A DNA stretch of 64,000 bases, taken from positions 620,001 to 684,000 of the forward strand of contig NZ_MWMO01000001.1 in assembly GCF_002556635.1 (NCBI RefSeq), in the 5' to 3' direction. Shown one piece after another: positions 56,450 through 64,000 of the stretch; position 1 is the stretch's first letter, and every line of letters begins with the position of its first letter. A program made the position numbers and the translations under genes. Origin of the DNA: Novosphingobium sp. PC22D. GTDB lineage: Bacteria > Pseudomonadota > Alphaproteobacteria > Sphingomonadales > Sphingomonadaceae. Below the pieces are notes generated by a model. The model had not been told where the DNA came from. It made no database searches and saw only the letters and a list, made by a program, of their open reading frames with translations.

Positions 56450-59158
56450 ATGAGCAAGATTAGCCGGACCAGCCTGTTCGGGCGGCTGGACCAGATCGCG
56501 CTGAAGGCCATCGAGACCGCAACCAGCTTCTGCAAGATGCGCGGCAATCCCTATGTCGAGCTGGTTCACTGGGTCCATGTTCTCCTTCAGGACCCGCAAA
56601 ACGACGTCGCGGCGATTTGCAATCACTTCGGGCTCGACGACGCGCGGCTGTCGCGCGACGTCGTGGCGCGGCTCGATTCGCTGCCGCGCGGTGCGACGTC
56701 GATTTCCGACTTCTCTCCGCAGATCGAAGAGGCGATCGAGAAAGGCTGGCTCTACGCCTCCCTGCAGTTTTCCGCTGCTCGCGTGCGAACGGGACATCTG
56801 CTCTACGCCATGCTCAAGACGCCGACGCTGGAGAACGCGCTGGTCGGCATGAGCGGCGAATGGCGCAAGGTCAGCGCGGACACGCTTGGCGACCGGTTCG
56901 AGGAGATCGTGTCCGGCTCGCAGGAAACGAGCGAAATCACGGCCGCCCCGGCGAACATCGCGGGTGGCGAGCTTGGGTCCGGCGAGGTGCCTGCGCCGGG
57001 AGGCGAAAGCGCGCTTGCCAAATACGCCGTCGATCTCACCCAGAAGGCCCGAGACGGCGAGATCGATGCAATCGTCGGCAGGGACCGGGAAATCCGGCAA
57101 TGTGTCGATATTCTGCTGCGCCGCCGTCAGAACAACCCGATCCTCATCGGCGAAGCGGGGGTGGGCAAGACCGCCGTCGTCGAAGGCTTCGCCAGGCGGC
57201 TCGCGGACGGAGACGTTCCGCCCGCGTTAGAAAAGGTCCGTTTGTGCTCGCTCGACATCGGCCTCATGCAGGCCGGCGCCAGCGTGAAGGGGGAGTTCGA
57301 GAAGCGGCTGCGGTCGGTCATCGACGAAGTCGAGTCCTCGCCGCAGCCGATCATCCTGTTCATCGACGAAGCGCATACGCTCGTCGGCGCGGGGGGGCAG
57401 GCCGGGACGGGAGACGCGGCGAACCTGCTCAAGCCCGCGCTGGCACGCGGACGCCTGCGCACCATCGCCGCCACGACTTATGCCGAATATCGTCAGTATT
57501 TCGAGAAGGACCCCGCGCTCACGCGCCGCTTCCAGTCGGTCGACGTGCGCGAGCCCGAAACCGACAAGGCCATCGCCATGATCCGCTCGGTGGCGCCGCT
57601 GATGGAAGAGCATCACAACATCGTCGTGCTCGATGAGGCGGTGCGCGCGGCGGTCACGCTCTCGCAGCGATATGTTCCCGCGCGCCAGCTTCCCGACAAG
57701 GCGGTGAGCCTGCTCGATACGGCCTGCGCCAGAGTGGCCGTATCGCAATACGCCATGCCGGCCCGTGTCGAGGAGAAGTTGCGTAACAAGCAGATGCTGG
57801 AGATGGAGCGCGACATCGCCCGCCGCGAGGTGAACGACGAGTATCGTTCAGCCGATGCGCTCGAGGACCTCGAACGCCAACTGGTGGAAGTCAGCGGCGA
57901 GTATGATGCCATCGACGCGCGGTGGGAGGAAGAAAAAGCCCTCTTCGCCAAGGTCATCGAGGCCCGCGATGCCTTGCGCAAGCTGCAGGCTTCAAGCAAC
58001 GGCAAGGCAGGGGATACGCCAGATGTTCCTGAACCCGCGACCGAAGCGCCAGCGCCCTCGCTCGAAGAGCTGAAGGCAAACCTTGCGTCGGCCGTTGAGG
58101 CGATGAAGGAAGCACAGGGAGACGAGCCGATGATCTTCGGCGTCGTCGATGAAGATGCGGTCGCCGCCGTGGTCGGGGACTGGACCGGCATCCCCGTCGG
58201 ACGGATGGTCAAGAACGAGATCGAAAGCGTGCTGACGATCGCCGATGCACTCAAGACGCGCGTGATCGGTCAGGACCATGCCATGGACGCGATCGCCAAG
58301 CGGATTCAGACCACGCGGGCCAAACTGGACAATCCGAACAAGCCCGTCGGCGTCTTCATGCTTTGCGGCCCGTCGGGCGTCGGCAAGACGGAAACGGCGC
58401 ATGCCCTTTCGGAGCTGCTGTTCTCCGGGGACGATTCGATGATCGTCATCAACATGAGCGAATTTCAGGAAGCCCATACGGTCTCCACTCTGAAGGGCGC
58501 GCCCGCGGGTTATGTGGGATACGGACAAGGCGGTGTCCTGACCGAGGCGGTGCGGCGCCGACCCTATTCGGTGGTGCTCCTCGACGAGGTCGAAAAGGCG
58601 CACCCGGACGTACACGAGATGTTCTTCCAGGTTTTCGACAAGGGCTTCATGAATGACAGCGAAGGGCGTCTGATCGATTTCAAGAACACCGTGATCCTGC
58701 TCACGTCTAATGTCGGCACGGACCTCATCATGTCCATGGCGGAGGACGAGGAACTGAAACCCGAGGCGGACGCGCTGGCCGAAGCGCTGCGCCCCGAGTT
58801 GCTCAAGGTCTTTCCGCCGGCCCTGCTGGGGCGTCTGATCCTGTTGCCGTACTATCCGCTCACGCCGACCATGCTATCGCAGATCGTGCGCATTCAGCTT
58901 GATCGCATCGGCCGCCGCATTCGCGAAAACCACGAGATCGCGTTCTCCTATTCCGAAGACGTGATCGACCTCATCGTTTCGCGGTGCACCGAGGTCGACA
59001 GCGGGGGGCGCATGATCGACGCGATTCTCACCAACACCATGTTGCCCGAGATGTCAGTCGAATTGCTCAGCCGCCAGATGGACGGGGAGCATGTCGCGGC
59101 GATCAAGGTTCGCCCCGGCGGTGACGGGTTCGAATATGACTTTTCGGCCGAAAGCTAG
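56450..59158 (+). CDS. tssH: T6SS sheath-recycling AAA+ ATPase ClpV (TssH)
   Basis: Disassembles contracted TssBC sheath. The 902 residues comprise an N-domain (~1-160, binds TssC), AAA1 with Walker A GEAGVGKTA (~233) and Walker B ILFIDEAHTLVGAGG, a middle coiled coil (~420-560), and AAA2 with GPSGVGKTETAHAL (~640) and VVLLDEVEKAHPDV. A long Ala/Pro/Glu insertion lies before AAA2. ATG 56450 with GGAGGG upstream. Its stop overlaps by 4 nt the stop of the convergent next gene (CTAG shared). Confidence 0.96.
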   Translation: MSKISRTSLFGRLDQIALKAIETATSFCKMRGNPYVELVHWVHVLLQDPQNDVAAICNHFGLDDARLSRDVVARLDSLPRGATSISDFSPQIEEAIEKGWLYASLQFSAARVRTGHLLYAMLKTPTLENALVGMSGEWRKVSADTLGDRFEEIVSGSQETSEITAAPANIAGGELGSGEVPAPGGESALAKYAVDLTQKARDGEIDAIVGRDREIRQCVDILLRRRQNNPILIGEAGVGKTAVVEGFARRLADGDVPPALEKVRLCSLDIGLMQAGASVKGEFEKRLRSVIDEVESSPQPIILFIDEAHTLVGAGGQAGTGDAANLLKPALARGRLRTIAATTYAEYRQYFEKDPALTRRFQSVDVREPETDKAIAMIRSVAPLMEEHHNIVVLDEAVRAAVTLSQRYVPARQLPDKAVSLLDTACARVAVSQYAMPARVEEKLRNKQMLEMERDIARREVNDEYRSADALEDLERQLVEVSGEYDAIDARWEEEKALFAKVIEARDALRKLQASSNGKAGDTPDVPEPATEAPAPSLEELKANLASAVEAMKEAQGDEPMIFGVVDEDAVAAVVGDWTGIPVGRMVKNEIESVLTIADALKTRVIGQDHAMDAIAKRIQTTRAKLDNPNKPVGVFMLCGPSGVGKTETAHALSELLFSGDDSMIVINMSEFQEAHTVSTLKGAPAGYVGYGQGGVLTEAVRRRPYSVVLLDEVEKAHPDVHEMFFQVFDKGFMNDSEGRLIDFKNTVILLTSNVGTDLIMSMAEDEELKPEADALAEALRPELLKVFPPALLGRLILLPYYPLTPTMLSQIVRIQLDRIGRRIRENHEIAFSYSEDVIDLIVSRCTEVDSGGRMIDAILTNTMLPEMSVELLSRQMDGEHVAAIKVRPGGDGFEYDFSAES

Positions 59159-59541
59159 CGGCCGATCGCGCGGATCACGCCCTTGCTGGATTCGCTCATC
59201 TTCTGAACCACCTGGGTTAGCATGGTCATCATCTGCTGCTGCTGATTCATCATTTCGCTAAGATCGGCCGACCGGATTTTCTGCGGCGTGAGATTGTTCA
59301 ACTTGAGCCACAAGTCGTTCTTTTGCGTTTCGAGGTTGAACGACTGCGACGAAGACGCCTTGGCAATCGCATTGTGCAGCGCGAGGATGTAGGCCGCCTT
59401 CTGGAGCATCGGAGCCAGTTTCGCGAGATCCGACTGCGAAATCTGTATGCCGCCCTTTGCGGGAGCGGCAGGGCCGGGCCCCGTCAATGCCAGATCGGCC
59501 AGGACTTTGCCGACCGCCGCTGCGTTGCCGATGTTCATCAT
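59155..59541 (-). CDS. Small helical protein, T6SS-linked, unknown
   Basis: The 128 residues from ATG 59541 (AGGGGGA 8 nt upstream) are soluble and helical. An Ala/Gly/Pro-rich start, helix blocks (SQSDLAKLAPMLQKAAYILA) and a Met/Gln-rich helix (MMNQQQQMMTMLTQVVQKM) follow. It has no Cys, no signal peptide and no transmembrane helix. The stop overlaps that of clpV. The Met/Gln run resembles helices of pore-forming or chaperone-like proteins, but that is weak. Effector, adaptor or chaperone are all open. Confidence 0.65.
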   Translation of the reverse strand: MMNIGNAAAVGKVLADLALTGPGPAAPAKGGIQISQSDLAKLAPMLQKAAYILALHNAIAKASSSQSFNLETQKNDLWLKLNNLTPQKIRSADLSEMMNQQQQMMTMLTQVVQKMSESSKGVIRAIGR

Positions 59542-59656
59542 TGGTTTATCCCCCTATTCAGGTCATCAATTAACGCTCTTCTTCTTCGCTGATCCTGACT
59601 CTGATCAAAGACCGATTGCGATACAAGCGGCATCGGAAAATAGCGCCGGGCTGTCG

Positions 59657-60565
59657 CTAGTAAAACCAGACCTCCATCTTGCGTTCGCGCCGCGAGCCGC
59701 GAACCTCGAAAGACTGGAGGCGGGCCGACGAACCCACCGCTTGAAGGATCAACTGCCGCGACGCGCGACACGGGTCCTTACGGCGGCTTTCACTTTCCTG
59801 ATTCAGCGAGATCGCCGTGTCCGACACCGCGACGAGCCGTAACCGGCTGGTGCAGACGCGCTCGCCGTTCTCCCCGCCCTCGGACGGAGTCGCATAGGAC
59901 ACCTCGCCGACGATCTCGTTCAACGCACCGCCGGTGATATTGAGCGACACGATGTAATCGTCCTCGGAAAAGTCCTTGCCCTCGGCCAGGCTCTGTCTCT
60001 CTCCGAGATACTGGCCCGCCACATCGCCGGTCTTGAAGCGCGCCTCATAGCCGGTAATGTCGTTCCAGTTCGCGCCGACGTATCCGCGAGCATCGGCGAG
60101 TTTGGGGTCTGACGCTTTCGCGCAACGCCCGCCTTCGCTGTCGGAGCCCATCGGACCCTGGCAGGCCATGATCCGTCCCGAACCGCAACGCCAGAATATC
60201 TGCTGCGCCTCCGACATGGGCGGCATCGCTGTGCGAATCCATTCCGGCGTCGGCTCGCCGACATACGCGTCGTCGAGTGCGTCGACGTCGAGGTAATAGG
60301 CGCAATAGTCGACCGGATTATCGAAGCTCGCGCGGACTGGAGCCGGCTCCGGCTCCTTGGCGGCTGCCTCTTTTCGCGAACTGGACTTTCTTTCGCGCCT
60401 CTGCGTCGTCTCTCTCCTCGAGGGCGTCTGCTTGGGCTCGACTTTGGGGCGGGAAAAGATCTGCGCCAGCGCCGACGGGGGCGATGCAAATCCCAGGGCC
60501 AGAGTCCCGGTCAGGGTCACGATCATGATCAAGATCAGATTTCGAAAACGCCAGGGCCTGCTCAT
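59657..60565 (-). CDS. Exported Cys-containing protein, T6SS-linked, unknown
   Basis: From ATG 60565 (GGAGG upstream; ATG 60586 is also possible) the 302 residues begin with a signal peptide or anchor (FRNLILIMIVTLTGTLALGF, cleavage near SALAQ). A basic, disordered Lys/Arg/Glu/Pro stretch (~40-80) and a globular part with six Cys follow; the first is in NPVDYCAYYLD. The C-terminus is basic and ends WFY. No known domain recognised. It lies between the small helical gene and ppkA, in their direction. A periplasmic T6SS component or substrate is possible; it lacks a lipobox, so it is not a standard TssJ. Confidence 0.7.
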   Translation of the reverse strand: MSRPWRFRNLILIMIVTLTGTLALGFASPPSALAQIFSRPKVEPKQTPSRRETTQRRERKSSSRKEAAAKEPEPAPVRASFDNPVDYCAYYLDVDALDDAYVGEPTPEWIRTAMPPMSEAQQIFWRCGSGRIMACQGPMGSDSEGGRCAKASDPKLADARGYVGANWNDITGYEARFKTGDVAGQYLGERQSLAEGKDFSEDDYIVSLNITGGALNEIVGEVSYATPSEGGENGERVCTSRLRLVAVSDTAISLNQESESRRKDPCRASRQLILQAVGSSARLQSFEVRGSRRERKMEVWFY

Positions 60566-60744
60566 GGGGGTCGCCTCCAGATTCACGGCATCGCTCGGAC
60601 TTGTCTTGGCGGAGTCGTGACCGGCTTAACAAATCCTGGCGCGCATTGCTTCCTTTCCGGCCGGATTCGTTTTGCCGGTAAACCTGTTTTAGTCCCGATT
60701 GGGGAAACCCGAACACAAAAGTCCGCTGGACACGCAAGACGAAA

Positions 60745-63108
60745 TCATTCCGATGGCGCGGAATTCGTGCCGGAAGCGGCGGGTTCCTTCGCCGCCTTGA
60801 ACCACACGGTCTGGGTTTGCCAGTCGTTGCGCGCGGCGCGAGCGGCGAATTCGGCCTGCCACTTGGCGCCGCGCTGGCCAAGCGGCGGTGCCACGACGGC
60901 TTCGGGGAAGGGTCCGTCTCCCGTGATCAGCAGCAGTCCCGACCAGCCTTCGCGATCAAGATCGATCCCCATCCGGTATCGGTCGGGTCCGACCTGCTCG
61001 ATCAGGGCGAGCTTCTGCTCGAATATCTCGCGAAATTGCGCCTTGTCCCTTGCCAGCATGATGAGTTCGCCGGTCGGCCCCATCGACAGGAGCGCGAAAT
61101 CCCTGTCGCCCAGGTCGGCACTGAGATTCACGACCGCGTTGGCGGCCAGCTTGCCGGCGAAATTCGATCCTTCAGGCTGGATTCTCATTTCGAACTGCCT
61201 TTGCGGCACGGTCAGCCTGCGGCTGCCCCGGTCGCGCACTTGCCGGAACGTATCGAGCGCGGTGCACCCCGCCTGCGAGATCGGGGCGACATCCTCAAAG
61301 TTGAGGTTGGCGCGCTCGATGCCGGCTTGGGCGAGACGTCGGGCTATGCCGTCCTGGGCGTCGGCCGGCTTGCCCGAAATGCCGGTGAAGGCGACCGACA
61401 CGGCGCCCGATCGCTCGCGCAGGTCCTCGACCGACAGCCATGTGCATCGTGTTGCCGGAAGCGCGGCCTCGACCGCCGTACCGGCTCTCTGGACGAGTGA
61501 TTTCGTGCCTGCGCCCGGGGATGAGGCAGGCGCTCGTTCGGCGGATGCGACCTCCGGCCCCTCCGACCCGTTCGAAGCATACCACCAGGCAGCAGTGCCC
61601 AGGCCCAACAGGACGATTGCGCCCAGCGCAACCGGAATCGCCTTGCCGCGCGGTCCGCTCGTCCCCGATCGATTTTTTGAATGGCCGGATACCCGGGGGG
61701 CGGGGGGCTCGGGCGTTGGCGTCGCCGGCGGTGGCGGCGGTGAGGTCGGCGGCGGTGGTGGTGCAGGCGGCGGCGTGATCTGCGCCGGTGCCGGCGCCGC
61801 CACCGCCACGGGGCCGGATGCCGGGGGAAGGGGAGGCGGAGGCGGGGTGGGCGTTGCCTTGCCGGGATCCGGCGTGGTCGCGGCGCCTGCCATGCCGCGC
61901 GCCTCGTCGATAGCCTCCAGCACCGCGGCCATCGATCGCGGTCTGTCCTGCGGATCGGGCTGGAGCATGCGGAACAGCAGCGACTGAAGAGCGGGCGCCA
62001 GATCATCGAGATCCGGAACCCGGCGGCGCATTTCAATGGCTTCGACGGGCGTGGCGCCCATATTCACGTTTCGGCCGCGAGCCAGCGCCAGCAGGCAAAG
62101 CCCCAGGCTGTAGACATCGGACCATGGACCGACATTGCGGCCGTACTCGCCGAGTTGCTCGGGCGAAACGTAGGCGAGCTTGCCGGCAAAGCCGTCGCCG
62201 ACGATCGTGCGGGCGCCCGGATTGATGTCCTTGGCGATTCCGAAATCGATGATGCGGGCCTTCTGCAGCTGGCCGCCCGGAAGGAGGATATTGTCCGGCG
62301 TAAGGTCGCGGTGGATCGCGCCGCCGTCATGGGCGACCTCGAGTCCGGCGGCGAGGCGCTGGGCGAAGTCCAGGATTTCGCGGGTGCTGGGCCGCATCGC
62401 GCGCAGCACGTCGCCGAGATTGTCGCCATCGATGAAGTCCGTGACGAAATAAAGGACATTGAGTTCGGGATCCACGGCGAGCACGCGATAGGGAACGATC
62501 GCTTCGTGGTTCAGTCCCGTGAGGATGCGCGCTTCCTTGCGAAACATCTCGACCACGAGAGGATCGGCGGCGAGTTCCGGCAGGATGACCTTGATGGCCA
62601 CGCGCTCGTCGAGATTGGCGTTGAGCCCTTCATAGACTTCCCCCATCCCCCCCCGGGCGATCAGGCGCTTCACTTCGTAGATGTGATTGAGCACGTCGCC
62701 CGGCTGGATGGAACTTCGCTTCGTATCCGCCGCGGGGGGCTCGACCGCCGGGAATTCGGGCGCTTGCTCCGGCGTCTCGGCATCCACGAAGACCGTCCGG
62801 TCAGGGTTCGGCTTCGACTCCGGATCGCCGGTCGAACGCAGGGAGTGCCCGCCCTGCGTCCCGGCAAATACCGTGCGGTCCGGCGGCGCCGGACCGCTTG
62901 AGGTCTCGGAACCGCCAGCCACGGACCTGCCATCTTGCGCCGGACTCTGCGCATCGGTGGGAGAGACATCCGCTTTCGGCGGCGCCGAGAACCGCGTCGC
63001 GTCCTTGTCCTCCGCTGCAGTCTGCCTGTCCTCAGCCGTCAGCGGGCGGGAGGTTTCTGCCTTGCGCTCTTCCTCGCCGGGCCCGTCCTGCGGCTGCTTT
63101 CCCGTCAT
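60745..63108 (-). CDS. ppkA: T6SS Ser/Thr protein kinase PpkA
   Basis: Membrane kinase that switches the T6SS on by phosphorylating Fha/TssL partners. From ATG 63108 it has 787 residues. A disordered N-terminal tail carries three T-x-F motifs (Thr38, Thr79, Thr105). The kinase domain spans ~142-400 (IARGGMGEVYEG, Lys173 in VAIKVI, HRDLTPDN with Asp268, DFG at 288-290, SPEQLGEYGRN). A Pro-rich linker (~417-472, runs of 5-8 Pro), one transmembrane helix (~491-511) and a ~275-residue periplasmic sensor-like domain with few Cys complete it. PppA and TagH are encoded in the same locus. The start overlaps a small upstream ORF (ATGA). Confidence 0.94.
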   Translation of the reverse strand: MTGKQPQDGPGEEERKAETSRPLTAEDRQTAAEDKDATRFSAPPKADVSPTDAQSPAQDGRSVAGGSETSSGPAPPDRTVFAGTQGGHSLRSTGDPESKPNPDRTVFVDAETPEQAPEFPAVEPPAADTKRSSIQPGDVLNHIYEVKRLIARGGMGEVYEGLNANLDERVAIKVILPELAADPLVVEMFRKEARILTGLNHEAIVPYRVLAVDPELNVLYFVTDFIDGDNLGDVLRAMRPSTREILDFAQRLAAGLEVAHDGGAIHRDLTPDNILLPGGQLQKARIIDFGIAKDINPGARTIVGDGFAGKLAYVSPEQLGEYGRNVGPWSDVYSLGLCLLALARGRNVNMGATPVEAIEMRRRVPDLDDLAPALQSLLFRMLQPDPQDRPRSMAAVLEAIDEARGMAGAATTPDPGKATPTPPPPPLPPASGPVAVAAPAPAQITPPPAPPPPPTSPPPPPATPTPEPPAPRVSGHSKNRSGTSGPRGKAIPVALGAIVLLGLGTAAWWYASNGSEGPEVASAERAPASSPGAGTKSLVQRAGTAVEAALPATRCTWLSVEDLRERSGAVSVAFTGISGKPADAQDGIARRLAQAGIERANLNFEDVAPISQAGCTALDTFRQVRDRGSRRLTVPQRQFEMRIQPEGSNFAGKLAANAVVNLSADLGDRDFALLSMGPTGELIMLARDKAQFREIFEQKLALIEQVGPDRYRMGIDLDREGWSGLLLITGDGPFPEAVVAPPLGQRGAKWQAEFAARAARNDWQTQTVWFKAAKEPAASGTNSAPSE

Positions 63109-63302
63109 GACACGGCGAGCGCTTGCGTTTGCCGCCAGCGCAGGGGAGCCGTCATTCGGATCACCGTCACAACCGGCCAGGCCGATGCGGCACCGCGACC
63201 CTGCCGGGAGCACCGTTCAGAAACGGAGACAGTTCCGTCGAACGCGACCACAGGCCCCTTGTCAGTTTCCGCGATGCGCATGAGCGGGTGAATGCTTTCC
63301 AA
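63105..63302 (-). CDS. Possible small ORF coupled to ppkA
   Basis: A 65-codon frame (TTG 63302, or 58 codons from ATG 63281) ends in a TGA that overlaps the ppkA ATG as ATGA, the same coupling used by several gene pairs in this window. The peptide has MRIAETDKGPVVAFDGTVS followed by a basic C-terminus and no recognisable domain. Neither start has a strong ribosome binding site (AAGG sits directly before the TTG). Could be a leader peptide, a short gene or chance. Confidence 0.3.
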   Translation of the reverse strand: MESIHPLMRIAETDKGPVVAFDGTVSVSERCSRQGRGAASAWPVVTVIRMTAPLRWRQTQALAVS

Positions 63303-63639
63303 CCTTGTGGCCTGAGTGGCAACTGCGGCGCCGATGGGGCCATCCTAGCAATTCGAAATTCTGCGACAAGTCTCAGTAGTTGCAAAGTTCCCAATGCCTG
63401 ATTCGGCGCCGCCGGAAGGATTGCCGCGACCGGCGAATATATGAGTGCGCAGGACCAGGGCTTCACCTCGCGCATCTATGCCTGCCTCGCCGCTTCGCTA
63501 CTTCCATACTCCGCCAGACGTCATCCCCATGGCGGCGATATTGTATGTTCGAGAAGCACTTGCGCCCCGACCGCGAGGTTCATGACGAGGATAGGTCCGG
63601 TTCGGCGGATACGACGCCTCGCGCGGCCCCCGGCCCGCG
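63303..63639. other. Interval without a supported gene
   Basis: About 340 bp upstream of ppkA and the small ORF. Its open frames on both strands are Arg/Ser/Pro-rich and lack ribosome binding sites; an ATG at 63441 opens a 70-codon frame that I do not trust. The region around 63340-63400 is the most AT-rich part and a likely place for the ppkA promoter, but no consensus boxes stand out. Confidence 0.4.
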
Positions 63640-63867
63640 TCATTCCTCGTTGAGATCGATCTGGAATGTCGCGAGGTCGGACAGTTCGGACCTCGGCAAG
63701 CCGACCGCATCGAGCCGCGCCTTTTCGACGAGCCGCAGGGCCGCGAGCGCATCGCGCAGGGCGAGATACGAGATCAGGAGCTCCTGCGAGGGGCCATGGT
63801 CGAGGCTGTCGAGCGCGAGGCGCGCGAATTCCTGCGCGGCCAGCGCGGCGCGGTGGGTGTTGCTCAT
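63640..63867 (-). CDS. Small hypothetical protein
   Basis: The 75 residues from ATG 63867 are helical and soluble (HRAALAAQEFARLALDSLDH, LISYLALRDALAALRLVEKARLD) and end with an acidic NEE. GGAAGAGA lies 7 nt before the ATG, a good ribosome binding site, and GC-rich third positions support coding. No known domain recognised. It reads toward the T6SS kinase but is separated from it by over 300 bp, so it is probably its own unit. Confidence 0.6.
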   Translation of the reverse strand: MSNTHRAALAAQEFARLALDSLDHGPSQELLISYLALRDALAALRLVEKARLDAVGLPRSELSDLATFQIDLNEE

Positions 63868-64000
63868 CGTGGTCTCTTCCGATCGGATCGGTTCACTAAG
63901 TAGTGTTGCGTAGTCATGGCGTGCAAGCGATGGCGCATCGCGGCCGTCCGGATCGTCGAACCGCGGCCGGATGCATCGGCACCGCCGCGCTTGCCTGATC

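Noticed and set aside
63441..63653. 70-codon + strand ORF upstream of ppkA
   Set aside because: No ribosome binding site and Arg/Pro/Ser-rich composition; likely chance.

Overview
The window reads as one chromosomal stretch of a high-GC alphaproteobacterium, most likely a sphingomonad (Sphingomonadaceae/Erythrobacteraceae). The reasons are its uniform GC-rich codon use, hflKC-degP and mrp-hemH blocks, a TonB-dependent receptor next to a PhoD phosphatase, alphaproteobacterial regulatory sites (a GTTC-N7-GTTC SOS box and a GGAAC-N16-CGTT sigma-EcfG promoter), and a type VI secretion gene set like that of Agrobacterium. The taxonomic call is inference; no rRNA is present.

Region 1 (1-15.9 kb) is housekeeping and envelope. 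It holds a 5'-truncated hypothetical gene and a terminator. A leftward hflK-hflC-degP protein quality-control block follows, then a rightward mrp, orphan molybdenum-hydroxylase large subunit and ferrochelatase run. Next come a winged-helix regulator with an SOS-type box in its promoter, an orphan NarL-type sensor kinase, and a TonB receptor-PhoD pair preceded by a Pho-box-like sequence.

Region 2 (15.9-17.7 kb) is a small interval with a lipoprotein and a membrane protein in one unit, AT-rich upstream DNA and tRNA-Val(UAC).

Region 3 (17.7-33.1 kb) is a divergent alpha-glucan/trehalose locus. Leftward run glgE, a treS-maltokinase fusion and glgB, each pair overlapping by 4 nt. They turn trehalose into branched glucan through maltose 1-phosphate. 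Rightward run a DUF2934 gene, glgX, treZ and treY, which turn glucan back into trehalose. A very good sigma-EcfG (general stress) promoter faces glgE.

Region 4 (33.2-63.2 kb) is a nearly complete type VI secretion system: PAAR, an M23 peptidase, tssK-tssL-tssM-tagF-pppA, tagH-unknown-vgrG, tssA-tssB-tssC-hcp-tagJ-tssE-tssF-tssG-tssH(clpV), two unknowns and ppkA. No TssJ lipoprotein is visible. PpkA, PppA, the FHA protein TagH and TagF form the post-translational control module. TssL and PpkA share a T-x-F motif that could be the phospho-threonine switch.

The most striking observation is in tssM. The conserved C-terminal ~217 residues lie in the -1 frame. The frames join exactly at a canonical slippery heptamer (C CCT TTT), with a strong hairpin 7 nt downstream and a Shine-Dalgarno-like sequence upstream. 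This is either programmed -1 frameshifting that makes two TssM forms or a single-T deletion/sequencing error. No obvious toxin domain is fused to VgrG or PAAR, so effectors are probably among the unrecognised proteins.
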